Source: Thermococcus sp. LS1 (GTDB lineage Archaea; Methanobacteriota_B; Thermococci; Thermococcales; Thermococcaceae). Taken from it: a DNA stretch of 64,000 nucleotides. The number at the start of each line of letters is the position of its first letter. Position 1 is the first letter of the stretch. The position numbers and the translations under genes were made by a program. Positions 1 through 8,363 of the stretch are shown here, piece after piece. Below the pieces are notes generated by a model. It was not told the DNA's origin and searched no databases. It was given only the letters and a program-made list of their open reading frames with translations. The DNA is taken from positions 124,001-188,000 of the forward strand of contig NZ_SNUJ01000003.1 of the NCBI RefSeq assembly GCF_012027395.1, in the 5' to 3' direction.

Positions 1-752
1 CTTATGTACTGTGCTCTCTCCGGAACGTAGATGCCAGCAGCATCCTCAACTGCCTGACAGTATGCGGCGGAATGGGTGCAACCACAGATTCCACATATCC
101 TCTCCGCGAGGAATGGGATTTGGTTTATTGTCATTCGTGATTCAGCAAGCTTCTCCATTCCCCTGTGGATGTGAAATCCCCTGTATTCCGCATCTACGAC
201 TTTGTCTCCTTTAACATAGAGCTCAAAATACTCTGGTTCGTGAAGGGAGGGATGATATGGTCCTAGGGGTATCTCCATGACGTCTTTTTTGTGCTCCCTT
301 TCTTTTTCTATGGGTTTTGACGGTGGAAGCTTTTTGTTGTAAGGAAAGTCTTTTCTCAGGGGATGGACTCCTTCTGGCCAATCGTCCGGTAGAATAAGCC
401 TTTCGGGCTTTGGATGTCCACTGAAAACTATGCCGAGCATGTCCATGGCTTCTCTCTCTGACCATTCAGCACCCTTGATAACAGGGGTTATTGACGGTAT
501 CTCAGGGCTCCCTTCGGGGGATGTTATCTTGAGAACCACATATCTTCCCTCTGTATCGCAGTTGAATATGTGGTACATTGCAAACCTCCCGTTTATGGGC
601 CGTTCGTCTACTCCCATGCCACTAGAGTAGTAATAACCCCTCTCGAATAACGCCCTTGCAATCTCCCGTATATTGCTGGCGCCGACCTCGGCGACTGTCA
701 TCTTATCATTGTGCTCCAGTATTTTACATCCTTTGAGGATATCAAATACCAT
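1..752 (-). CDS. CO-induced membrane hydrogenase, large subunit (NuoC-NuoD fusion type), partial
   Basis: Catalytic [NiFe] subunit that would reduce protons with electrons from CO oxidation. About 250 codons are visible and the C-terminus lies beyond the left edge. The first ~150 residues resemble the NuoC/30-kDa domain (HPDDWPEG-like LPDDWPEGVHPLRKDF). The rest begins the NuoD/large-subunit domain (IPLGPYHPSLHEP, then FHIHRGMEKLAE). The first Ni-binding motif, RICGICGCTH, is intact. The ATG at 752 lies 3 nt beyond the stop of the NuoH-like gene and uses a GGTGG site inside that gene. It belongs to the cooF-cooS operon, so a CO-linked role is inferred from context. The remaining hydrogenase and any Mrp antiporter genes probably continue leftwards. 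Confidence 0.9.
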   Translation of the reverse strand, partial: MVFDILKGCKILEHNDKMTVAEVGASNIREIARALFERGYYYSSGMGVDERPINGRFAMYHIFNCDTEGRYVVLKITSPEGSPEIPSITPVIKGAEWSEREAMDMLGIVFSGHPKPERLILPDDWPEGVHPLRKDFPYNKKLPPSKPIEKEREHKKDVMEIPLGPYHPSLHEPEYFELYVKGDKVVDAEYRGFHIHRGMEKLAESRMTINQIPFLAERICGICGCTHSAAYCQAVEDAAGIYVPERAQYI

Positions 753-755
753 AAT

Positions 756-1637
756 TTACCACCCCACCACTCCCAAAATCCAACTTAGGATTCCAACTAT
801 TGCAAAACGCTTGAGGAATCTGGCGGCGTCTTTAGTCCTGAATCTTCCATAGTGGGCTTCAATTGACGCGTAAACAACTGATATGATGACTAGTCCAATG
901 ACGTAGACTAGTACTCTCACTGTGCCATCTTGGGGCAGGAAGAAGTTCAGGAGTATCGTGGTGAGAAGTAGCCGTTTCACGTAGATTGAGAGCTTTAACA
1001 TTCCCAGGCCTTTCCCGCTGAACTCTATAAAGGGACCTTCGACTATCTCTGGTTCGGCTTCAGCGACGTCAAATGGGATTCTGGCTCCCGCGACGTATGC
1101 CATAACTGCGAATGCCAGAGCACCTGTTATGGTAGATACTTTTAGTTGGAGGGGGAAAAGTCGCGAGAACGAGAGACCCCCACTGGATGCTGCGAGTGCG
1201 GCCACTATAAAAGCCAAGGAGAATTCCTCTGCCATTATGATTGAAACTTCTCTGTGGGACCCTATTTGGGCATATGCACTTCCAGTTGAGAACGCTCCGA
1301 GGGCTATGGCGACGGCTGAGAGCGTTGAGAGGTATATGAAGGCGATTATATCCCCCCATGTGTCTAAAGAGCCAGGAAGTAGTGATGGGATGAACAAGGA
1401 CGCCGCCAATACAGATACAAGCGCTATTGCTGGTGCTGGTTCGAACAGCCACCTTACGGACTCCCTAGGCCTGACGTTTGGCCTTCTGAAGAGCTTTAAT
1501 AAATCAAGCCACGTCTGGATTAACGGCGGCCCTTGTCTTGACTGAAGTCTTGCTTTGACTTTCCTCTCGATTCCGTCTAATAACGGAGCAAAGAGTACTA
1601 TGAAGATTAGATTGAGGGCAGCATAAACTGCATTCAT
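756..1637 (-). CDS. NuoH-like membrane subunit of the CO-dependent hydrogenase
   Basis: Membrane subunit of the NADH dehydrogenase subunit 1 family (NuoH, MbhM, CooK). It anchors the hydrogenase module and takes part in ion translocation. Family signs are ERKVKARLQSRQGP near residue 25, GARIPFDVAEAEPEIVEGP near 200 and about eight hydrophobic segments. The ATG at 1637 overlaps the stop of the NuoL-like gene as ATGA, which argues for coupled translation. An upstream in-frame extension of 16 codons lies inside the neighbour and was rejected. The acidic EAEPEIVEG loop of the family is intact. Length 293 aa is usual. Confidence 0.92.
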   Translation of the reverse strand: MNAVYAALNLIFIVLFAPLLDGIERKVKARLQSRQGPPLIQTWLDLLKLFRRPNVRPRESVRWLFEPAPAIALVSVLAASLFIPSLLPGSLDTWGDIIAFIYLSTLSAVAIALGAFSTGSAYAQIGSHREVSIIMAEEFSLAFIVAALAASSGGLSFSRLFPLQLKVSTITGALAFAVMAYVAGARIPFDVAEAEPEIVEGPFIEFSGKGLGMLKLSIYVKRLLLTTILLNFFLPQDGTVRVLVYVIGLVIISVVYASIEAHYGRFRTKDAARFLKRFAIVGILSWILGVVGW

Positions 1638-3538
1638 AACAGAACACCCCCGAGTATTGTAAGGAGTATAAGGAGCATTAGCCAAGCTCCAGTCATCATC
1701 TTGTCCAAGTCGAAGGATGCTTCCTCAAAGCTGGACAAGACGGCTTTTGTGGCGTCCCATAGTCTTTTCGTGGTACATACACACCATTCTCCCCAGCTAT
1801 AAACATCCTCGAATTCTTCCTCAAAGGAGGCATAGTATGAGCTCGCTGGAAGCCTCATGGCCAGGGACTTTCTCGTGCCAGTTGTCCACACTGGAAGACT
1901 GATTTTGTATGGGAAAATGGCTAGTAACACTGCGGTCAGAGCTCCGGAGAATACCAGGAGAGCCAGAGGAGCTATGTTTCCAATACCGTCGGACACTATG
2001 AGACCGGGAAAGACCGTGATTGATGGAGTGGTCACGCCTACTGAGTCAACCGCTTTTGAGATTGCTTCCAGTGGCAATGCTGGATAAACACCAAAAATTA
2101 CACAAAGAACTGCAAGAATCAACTGGGACGCCCACATTGATACTGGGACTTCTTTGACCGTTATCTCCTTGGCAGGCGGTCTTACAAAGATGGAAGTGAA
2201 GTACTTAACGAAAGATGCGGTTGTTACAGCGCTTATGAATAGTGCTAGGGCCCCAAACAGGGAAACGAGAGTCGGAGTCGGAAGTGTTGAAACGTATATC
2301 ATCCACTTGCTAACAAAGCCGTTGAATGGTGGCATCCCAGCTATGGAAAGAGAACCTATCAGTGCGGCAAATGCCGTTATCGGCATAAATCTAGCTAGTC
2401 CTCCCAAGTGGTCCAAATCCCTGCTTCCAGTTCTATAAAGGATCGAGCCTGCTGTTAGGAAGAGCAGTCCCTTGAAGAATGCATGGTTGAGAGCGTGGAA
2501 TAGGGATGCCATAAGGGCAAGAGCTCCGAATGTGGTGTACCCCTTGGAGAGGAGATATATCCCTGCCCCAAGGGCAAAGACAACGTAACCTATCTGGCCG
2601 ACACTATGGTAGGACAGTAGGCGCTTTGAGTCTGTTTGCTTTAGTGCGTACATCGTGCCAAAAAACAGGGTTAATGTTCCGAACAGTGCTATGAGTAGAC
2701 CAATATTAGGGGTTAGTGGGGTGAAACTCAGGAAAAAGCGGAACATCATATACACTGGCATTTTTTCCATGGCCCCACTGAGCAATGACGAGACGTTACT
2801 TGGTGCCTCCACGTATGCGTCTGGAAGCCATACGTGGAACGGCACAAGGGCGGCCTTGACACCAAGTCCGATCATGAATCCAGCACTTACAAGATACATC
2901 TCCAGAGGATGAGAGCGGAAATAGTTTACGAGCTGGGACGAGAGGATATCGTAATCACCTCCGCCAGAGATTGTTATGAGTACTAATACTATGGCTATCA
3001 GCATAAAGTCTGCTGCGGCTTTAGTCATGCAGAAGTACTTGAGGGTCGCAATGAGAGTCTTCTCGTTCCTTTCAAACGCTACCAGGAACTGGGAGAAGAG
3101 AGTCATCAGTTCCCAAAACACAACAAACCACAGGAGATTCCATGAGACGAGAACAAGGAACATGAAGAGCAGGAAGAGGGGATAGTTGAAGGCATATAGT
3201 CTCTTGTCTCCTTTATACATGTCTAAGTATGCAATACCATAAACCGATGTACAGAAGCCCAGAATTCCGAGTATTATCATGAAAAAGCCTGACAGGGGGT
3301 CGACTTTGAGTGTTAGAGTTGAGAACGCATTGATAATGGAATCCGATTTCAGATGTAACAGAGTGATGTTTAATTCAACGCTCTCTTTGAGACCCATAAT
3401 CCCAGCATAGGCTATTGTCAATGAGCCGAGAGCGGAGAGGGCATTTACTAACTTCGTTAAAATTGCGCTCCTCGAAAAGACCCCAATGAAAGATGCAACT
3501 GACAGAATAATGACAATAAAAAGAAAAATTACCTCCAT
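1634..3538 (-). CDS. NuoL/MrpA-type proton antiporter-like subunit of the CO-dependent hydrogenase
   Basis: A 634-aa polytopic protein of the NuoL/M/N antiporter family (proton_antipo_M). It likely couples CO-driven H2 formation to ion pumping. It shows about 14 or more hydrophobic segments, the conserved FWELMTLFSQFLVAFERN region near 145, VKAALVPFHVWLPDAYVEAP near 230 with the family Lys and His, and SYHSVGQIGY near 310. The start ATG at 3538 has a strong GGGGGTGAT site. It sits between the CooT-like and NuoH-like genes, with 4 nt before and a 4-nt overlap after. The C-terminal ~130 residues are divergent, like HyfB/CooM-type subunits. Confidence 0.92.
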   Translation of the reverse strand: MEVIFLFIVIILSVASFIGVFSRSAILTKLVNALSALGSLTIAYAGIMGLKESVELNITLLHLKSDSIINAFSTLTLKVDPLSGFFMIILGILGFCTSVYGIAYLDMYKGDKRLYAFNYPLFLLFMFLVLVSWNLLWFVVFWELMTLFSQFLVAFERNEKTLIATLKYFCMTKAAADFMLIAIVLVLITISGGGDYDILSSQLVNYFRSHPLEMYLVSAGFMIGLGVKAALVPFHVWLPDAYVEAPSNVSSLLSGAMEKMPVYMMFRFFLSFTPLTPNIGLLIALFGTLTLFFGTMYALKQTDSKRLLSYHSVGQIGYVVFALGAGIYLLSKGYTTFGALALMASLFHALNHAFFKGLLFLTAGSILYRTGSRDLDHLGGLARFMPITAFAALIGSLSIAGMPPFNGFVSKWMIYVSTLPTPTLVSLFGALALFISAVTTASFVKYFTSIFVRPPAKEITVKEVPVSMWASQLILAVLCVIFGVYPALPLEAISKAVDSVGVTTPSITVFPGLIVSDGIGNIAPLALLVFSGALTAVLLAIFPYKISLPVWTTGTRKSLAMRLPASSYYASFEEEFEDVYSWGEWCVCTTKRLWDATKAVLSSFEEASFDLDKMMTGAWLMLLILLTILGGVLL

Positions 3539-3542
3539 AGAA

Positions 3543-3737
3543 TCACCCCCTGAGTTTAAACCTCATGATGTGCCTCAGAAAATCAATGCTGTCCAGTTCA
3601 TAGTCTTCGAGTAGCATCTCCCTACCGAGAATGTCTCTTATCACTGGCTTTCCTTCCTTAAAATACAAAAACGCCACGTCCTCCATTATGATTTCTTCCT
3701 TTCCATTTTCCACAACAACGGCTTTTGACTCACACAT
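3543..3737 (-). CDS. cooT: CooT-like small nickel-binding protein
   Basis: A 64-aa protein starting MCESKAVVVENGKEE and continuing with IIMEDVAFLYF, VIRDILGREMLLE and DSIDFLRHIMRF. This matches the CooT family (PF10133), small dimeric proteins that bind Ni(II) through the Cys at position 2. They are linked to CODH maturation in Rhodospirillum. Cys2 is present here. The ATG at 3737 directly abuts the TGA of cooC, using a GGTGG site in the cooC tail, so the two are translationally coupled. The predicted role is nickel delivery to CooS together with CooC. The family call rests on pattern memory, not on a search. Confidence 0.75.
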   Translation of the reverse strand: MCESKAVVVENGKEEIIMEDVAFLYFKEGKPVIRDILGREMLLEDYELDSIDFLRHIMRFKLRG

Positions 3738-4547
3738 TCATACCACCTTTGAGCGTTTTTTCATGCTCAGAAGTTTATTTGCAAGAGATTCAACATCACG
3801 GTAAATCCTAGAATCCATTGGTATGGAATCGACACCCAGACCTTCATTGTCAGCTTTAATTACGGACGTGTCAAAATGCACCAGGTGATAGGGAACTAGA
3901 TAGTCAGAGAAAACACGTGAGTAAAGCTTAGCGGCTTCCATGGAATCGTGTACTTTGTTAATTATGAGCATTAAGTTCGAAATGTTGAGTTCCTCACCCA
4001 TTTTGAGAAGTTTCTTGGCTATGGTGAGCGATTTAAGTGTTGGTTCCGCAACACAAAGCATAACATCGAATTTTTCCGCTAGACCTCTACCGAACACCTC
4101 TGCACCGGCTTCACTATCAACTATTACAATGTCCTTTTCTCTTAGAAGGACATGATTCAGGAATGCTTTGGCGAGTGCTATCGACGGGCACAGACAACCT
4201 TCCTTTGGCTGCTCTGTACTCCCGACCACGACGAGACTTAGATTTGGTTTTATCCTTATTCCGTACATGTCCACTAAGTCGTCAACTTTCGGTGTGAGGG
4301 AGAACAGTACCCCCCAACCGGAACCAGGTTTTGCTCCCGTTCTCTCTTGGGCAAGCTCCTCGTTCCGCGAGAGTGGAACGATATCTAATGCCTCATCATA
4401 TGGGACACCAAGGCTTTGAGCAAGGTTTGGAACGGAGTCTGTATCAAGGGTCAGTACATTGTAGCCTTTGTCGGCGATTATATGGGCGAGTAATGCTGTT
4501 GTTGTTGTCTTGCCAACCCCTCCTTTTCCAGCTACTAGTATTTTCAT
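3738..4547 (-). CDS. cooC: CODH nickel-insertion ATPase CooC
   Basis: A MinD/ArsA-type P-loop ATPase that helps insert nickel into the C-cluster of CooS. The N-terminus MKILVAGKGGVGKTTTTALL holds the deviant Walker A with its signature Lys. The switch-like LTLDTDSVPNLAQSLG follows near 40, and CLCPS near 120 supplies the CxC pair through which CooC dimers bind Ni/Zn. IVDSEAGAEVFGR near 145 is the Walker B region. The ATG at 4547 is chosen because GGAGGTG lies 5 nt before it. The longer in-frame reading has no site and runs into cooS. Length 269 aa is typical. Confidence 0.93.
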   Translation of the reverse strand: MKILVAGKGGVGKTTTTALLAHIIADKGYNVLTLDTDSVPNLAQSLGVPYDEALDIVPLSRNEELAQERTGAKPGSGWGVLFSLTPKVDDLVDMYGIRIKPNLSLVVVGSTEQPKEGCLCPSIALAKAFLNHVLLREKDIVIVDSEAGAEVFGRGLAEKFDVMLCVAEPTLKSLTIAKKLLKMGEELNISNLMLIINKVHDSMEAAKLYSRVFSDYLVPYHLVHFDTSVIKADNEGLGVDSIPMDSRIYRDVESLANKLLSMKKRSKVV

Positions 4548-4614
4548 TGTTGGCACCTCCGGCAATGTTTGTACGTTTAATGTACAAAATTCAAAGTTAA
4601 AATAATAGAAACTA

Positions 4615-6507
4615 TCAGACGGGCCATCCAAGTTTCTTCCTCTTCTCAATTATCACGTTGTATATTGTTTCTGCTGCTTTCACTGGATCTGTCTCAACGT
4701 AGAACTTTCCTCCAAGGAGATCCTCGATGTCATCTGTGAGGAGTTTGGTAACCTTCTGGCTTCCAAGGACTGGTGGGATAACTCCCAAGTGTGTGAAGAC
4801 GCCGCTTGCAACGAAGTAGGTTCCTATTGCCACTGCCTTCTCACTCATCCATTCTGGAGCAGAGCCAGCAACTGGCAAGTCTGAAATGTCAACATTCAGA
4901 GCATTGGCGAGGGCACTCAAGACCAGCAGGATTCTTGAACAGTCAACACAGCTTCCCATGTGCAGGCATGGTGGAATTCCAAGCGCTTCGCATACTGCCT
5001 TCAGCCCTGGACCGGCCATTTCAGCTGCTTCGGGGGTCAGTAATCCATGCATTGCTGCAGCAATTCCCCAGCAACCAGTTCCAACAACCAGGATGTCCCT
5101 CTTGATGAGCTCCTTGGCCAAGGTGACGTGACCGTAGTTCTGCTTGACCCTTGGATTGTTACATCCAACGATTCCGACGATTCCCTTTATTGTTCCGTCC
5201 TTGAGGGCTTTTATGAGGGGCTCCAATGTTCCACCAAGGGCTTCAAGTATTGCCTCAACGCTAAATCCAGCAACCAATTCCATCTTGTGCTCTGGAATGT
5301 AGACCTTTGCCGGAACTCTGTTCTTATAGTTCTCAATTGCAATCTTGATGATCTCTTTGGCGATCTCGTCCGCTTTCTCCGGGTCAAATTCGACGTGTAT
5401 TGCTCCCGGAATGCGAGCCTTTGGCTCAGTAGTTATTATCTTAGTGTGGTAACACGAAGCGACATCAACTAATGAGGGCATTAGGCACTGGTAGTCGACT
5501 ATCACGGCCTCAACTGCACCAGTTATAATCGCCAGCTCTTGCATCAGGAAGTTTCCAGCGACCTGGACTCCCATTCTTGAGAGAACTTCGTTTCCGGTAC
5601 AGCACATTCCAGCAACGTTAATTCCCTTTGCTCCGTACTGCTCTGCCAGCTTCTGCATCTCTTCACTCTGGGCAACCTCTGCTATTTTCATAGAGAGAAT
5701 CGGGTTGTGGCCGTGAACAATTATGTTAACCATGTCTTCCTTCAAGACTCCCAGGTTCGCCAGCGACTTTATCGGCTTCGGTGTTCCGAAGAGAATGTCG
5801 CTCAGATAGGTGGCCATCATTGAGCCGCACCAGCCATCTGCCAAGGCAGTCCTCACACCATGCAGTAGAAGGCTTGCAGGGTCTGCATCACAGCCTATGT
5901 GGGTTCTGTGCATGCTCAAACAGATTTCTCTATCGATTGCTCTTGGTAAGACTCCTAGCTTCTCCCAGATCTTAATCCTCTTCTTTGGTGCTGTTGCTGC
6001 AAGTAATCTTACTGGCTCCTCATCTTGTTTTCCGAACTCCATCTCAAGAATGTGGGCGACTTCCAATGCAATTTCATTTTCACTCTTGCCCTCTGTTTCG
6101 ACACCCAGAATCTTAGCCAGCTCTTTGAGCTTTTCAACATCTGTTAGTTTGTAATCCCTGAACTTCCCCTCGGCAACACCCTTGAACACATGAACCACAT
6201 CTCTTGAATGATCACTGTGACCAGCAGCACCAGCGGCTATCATTCTTACAATGTTCCTTGCCACTATTGTGTCTGCATCTGCACCACAAACTCCCTTAGT
6301 TGGGCCAACTCCAAACGGATCGATTCTACATGGCCCCATTGTACAGTTCTTACAGCAGACACCTAGGAGACCAAACCCACACTGAGGCTGCTGCTCCAAA
6401 AATCTGTGCCAGGCAGTCTTGACTCTATCGTCCTCGGCTTTCTCAATAAGCTTTCCAACACCCGGAGTTATGGAGACTTGCTTTGAGGGAACCTTCTTTC
6501 CGGCCAT
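4615..6507 (-). CDS. cooS: Anaerobic carbon monoxide dehydrogenase, catalytic subunit
   Basis: Ni-Fe-S enzyme that oxidises CO with water to CO2, giving two electrons to CooF. The 630-aa product has the N-terminal cluster cysteines CGFGLLGVCCKNCTMGPC near 41-58. C-cluster ligands are His in HGHNP, Cys in MCCTGNEVL, DYQCLMP, GIVGCNN, VGTGCWG and HMGSCVDCSRI. All expected ligand positions appear filled, so an active enzyme is predicted. The ATG at 6507 follows GAGGTGG by a few bases. An in-frame 21-codon extension overlaps cooF and lacks a site. Order cooF-cooS-cooC matches hydrogenogenic CO clusters of Thermococcus. Confidence 0.97.
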   Translation of the reverse strand: MAGKKVPSKQVSITPGVGKLIEKAEDDRVKTAWHRFLEQQPQCGFGLLGVCCKNCTMGPCRIDPFGVGPTKGVCGADADTIVARNIVRMIAAGAAGHSDHSRDVVHVFKGVAEGKFRDYKLTDVEKLKELAKILGVETEGKSENEIALEVAHILEMEFGKQDEEPVRLLAATAPKKRIKIWEKLGVLPRAIDREICLSMHRTHIGCDADPASLLLHGVRTALADGWCGSMMATYLSDILFGTPKPIKSLANLGVLKEDMVNIIVHGHNPILSMKIAEVAQSEEMQKLAEQYGAKGINVAGMCCTGNEVLSRMGVQVAGNFLMQELAIITGAVEAVIVDYQCLMPSLVDVASCYHTKIITTEPKARIPGAIHVEFDPEKADEIAKEIIKIAIENYKNRVPAKVYIPEHKMELVAGFSVEAILEALGGTLEPLIKALKDGTIKGIVGIVGCNNPRVKQNYGHVTLAKELIKRDILVVGTGCWGIAAAMHGLLTPEAAEMAGPGLKAVCEALGIPPCLHMGSCVDCSRILLVLSALANALNVDISDLPVAGSAPEWMSEKAVAIGTYFVASGVFTHLGVIPPVLGSQKVTKLLTDDIEDLLGGKFYVETDPVKAAETIYNVIIEKRKKLGWPV

Positions 6508-6517
6508 TTTCACCACC

Positions 6518-7156
6518 TCAATACCACACCACATTTGAATAGGCAAGATACAGATCCATAGGTCTAACAAGATCCTCTTTCTTCTTTGACTCGGAGACGG
6601 GCTTCATGTAGACCATTCCCTGCGATTTCAGCCCAGATATGAGACTCTCTGCCTTCTCCTTTCTAACCTCTTCCAGTATTTCGCCGAGAGTCCCGAACTT
6701 CAGGGCTCTAGTTGGACAGGCCTCAACACATGCTGGCTCTTTGCCTTCTCTGACCCTATCCACACAACTGTCGCACTTTATCACAGCCTTGTATTCGGGC
6801 TCGAACTTGGGATGGCCAAATGGACAGGCCATCACACACATGAGACAGCCTATGCACTTGTTGGCGTTAAGGACAACAAAGCCTTCTTTGGTTCTGGAGA
6901 TAGCTCCTGTCGGGCAGGCCTCCATACAGGGAGCGTCCTCACAGTGCTGGCATCTCATTGGAACATTAAAGAAGTCGGCGACAACAACTTGGAGTCGGGG
7001 TTTTGGGGTTGGTTTTTCAAAAATTGCACCGAAGAGGTTTTTGCTCATTGAATGTTCAACTGCACAGGCAATTTCGCAGGCCCTGCACCCCGTGCATTTC
7101 TCTGGATTTATGTAAATTGTAAGCTTCTCCATGTTGGAACCGGAAAAAGTTGGCAT
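6518..7156 (-). CDS. cooF: CO dehydrogenase iron-sulfur electron carrier CooF
   Basis: A 212-aa polyferredoxin of the 4Fe-4S dicluster family (CooF/HycB) that passes electrons from CooS to the membrane hydrogenase. Four cysteine groups are visible: CTGCRACEIAC near 21, MRCQHCEDAPCMEACP near 68, NKCIGCLMCVMACP near 100 and IKCDSCVDRVREGKEPACVEACP near 127. This implies up to four [4Fe-4S] clusters. It is the first gene of the CO-oxidation operon. The ATG at 7156 follows GAGGTGAT with 6-nt spacing. A second ATG eight codons in is possible but has no site. The C-terminal ~50 residues after the last cluster are probably the docking region. Confidence 0.95.
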   Translation of the reverse strand: MPTFSGSNMEKLTIYINPEKCTGCRACEIACAVEHSMSKNLFGAIFEKPTPKPRLQVVVADFFNVPMRCQHCEDAPCMEACPTGAISRTKEGFVVLNANKCIGCLMCVMACPFGHPKFEPEYKAVIKCDSCVDRVREGKEPACVEACPTRALKFGTLGEILEEVRKEKAESLISGLKSQGMVYMKPVSESKKKEDLVRPMDLYLAYSNVVWY

Positions 7157-7260
7157 TGTTGATCACCTCGTATAATGTAAACAAAAAGATTTTAAGATGG
7201 AATCGTGTTCGGCGATCCGTATAAAAACGCAAGAAATTATTCGATTTACCGTATTAGGAC
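7157..7260 (-). promoter_or_regulatory. cooF operon promoter with a 15-bp direct repeat (candidate CorR site)
   Basis: The 97-nt gap between corR and cooF holds, on the minus strand, a TATA-like TTTTATAC at about 7219-7226 and the cooF ribosome binding site at about 7162-7169. Two copies of ATACGG-N5-CGAA lie in direct orientation at 7240-7254 and 7208-7222, 32 bp apart (about three helical turns). One copy touches the corR stop codon and the other overlaps the TATA-box edge. The layout suits a regulator-binding site. Assignment to CorR is inference. Confidence 0.5.
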
Positions 7261-8363
7261 CTTTCATTTAGAGACAGTAAAACTCTCTCTCGGATCCGTT
7301 GGTATTCTTTCAGGAGATCCAAGGCAACTCCAGTAAGTACAGTTATTCCTTTTTTTCGACCTCCCTTAACGGAGACAATCAATCTTCTCCCGAGTTTTTC
7401 CTCAATATCCCTGATCCTTTCCCAGTATGTTGATGGGGAAACCCCCATAATCTTACATGCCGCCCTAAATGATCTGGTCTGAGAAATAAGTTCAAGGAGT
7501 TCCATAATATCTCCAGGAATTTTTATGCCTGATGGCGTAACAAAGGATATTTCAACTTTTGGTACAAAATTCGGATTCTTATTGTCGGGACATGGGGAAA
7601 AGAATATCTTCCGAAGCACTTCTCTAGTCATCTCTCGGTAGCTTACTGAAAAATTTGAGTTTGGACACTTTGATATAATGCCATATGGATTAACATAAAG
7701 ATGCCTGCATGGATCCATAGGGGACATAAGCAGAGTAATGGGATAATCATTTAGGAACACTTTCATAGCAGAATAAAGATATTTCCTTCCATAATGCAGG
7801 CCAAGTTCGACATCTTTTCTAGCGCTTATTGATTCAATGAACATATCTCCGGATGGAGGGCTGAAAAGGGATGGTCCAACGGTTATTCTTAATCCTCGCT
7901 TCATGCATTCCCCGATTTTCCTAAGGATTTCCCCTGGATCCGAGCTCGAGTTAAACACCAAATAAGCCTCAATGTGATCAATACCTCTTGATTCAAGGGC
8001 TCTAATGAGAGTATCCCCTCTTTTAATATCTATCGTGGGAGGGACAATTATAGAAACCATGTCCATATCGGCAAGTACATCTACTCTGAGGTTGGAAAGA
8101 CTGGCAGTTAAGGGTATAAAAACGGTCACCCTTTTTGATATGTCTCTCAGCTCATCGTAGATAATCCTTATTTTTGGATGAAGAAATGGGTTAGGGCACA
8201 TCAATATTCCTTCATCGAATTTGAACCCATCTAAAAGAGAGGCTATTCTAGGGAGAACATCCCCAGGGAGCATTACTCCACTTAACCTCTCTCTCCAAAT
8301 GCAGTTTGCACAGGTTGCATCACACCTTCCTGATGATTGTACAACTATAACTCCCATAACCAT
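7254..8363 (-). CDS. corR: CorR-like CO-responsive regulator: radical-SAM/SPASM-like domain plus LysR/ModE-type HTH
   Basis: By position this is CorR, described in T. onnurineus as a regulator with a LysR-type DNA-binding domain needed for CO growth. The HTH is C-terminal (about 285-360): FRAACKIMGVSPSTYWERIRDIEEKLG, then GGRKKGITVLTGVA, as in ModE/LysR winged helices. The N-terminal ~270 residues look like a radical SAM core. CDATCANC near 14-21 fits CX3CX2C, and a SPASM-like tail near 225-275 has PCRHLYVNPYGIISKCP and FSPCP. This suggests an Fe-S cluster in the regulator. The start is ambiguous among GTG 8366, ATG 8363 and ATG 8357. All overlap or abut the corQ stop. Confidence 0.85.
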   Translation of the reverse strand: MVMGVIVVQSSGRCDATCANCIWRERLSGVMLPGDVLPRIASLLDGFKFDEGILMCPNPFLHPKIRIIYDELRDISKRVTVFIPLTASLSNLRVDVLADMDMVSIIVPPTIDIKRGDTLIRALESRGIDHIEAYLVFNSSSDPGEILRKIGECMKRGLRITVGPSLFSPPSGDMFIESISARKDVELGLHYGRKYLYSAMKVFLNDYPITLLMSPMDPCRHLYVNPYGIISKCPNSNFSVSYREMTREVLRKIFFSPCPDNKNPNFVPKVEISFVTPSGIKIPGDIMELLELISQTRSFRAACKIMGVSPSTYWERIRDIEEKLGRRLIVSVKGGRKKGITVLTGVALDLLKEYQRIRERVLLSLNERS

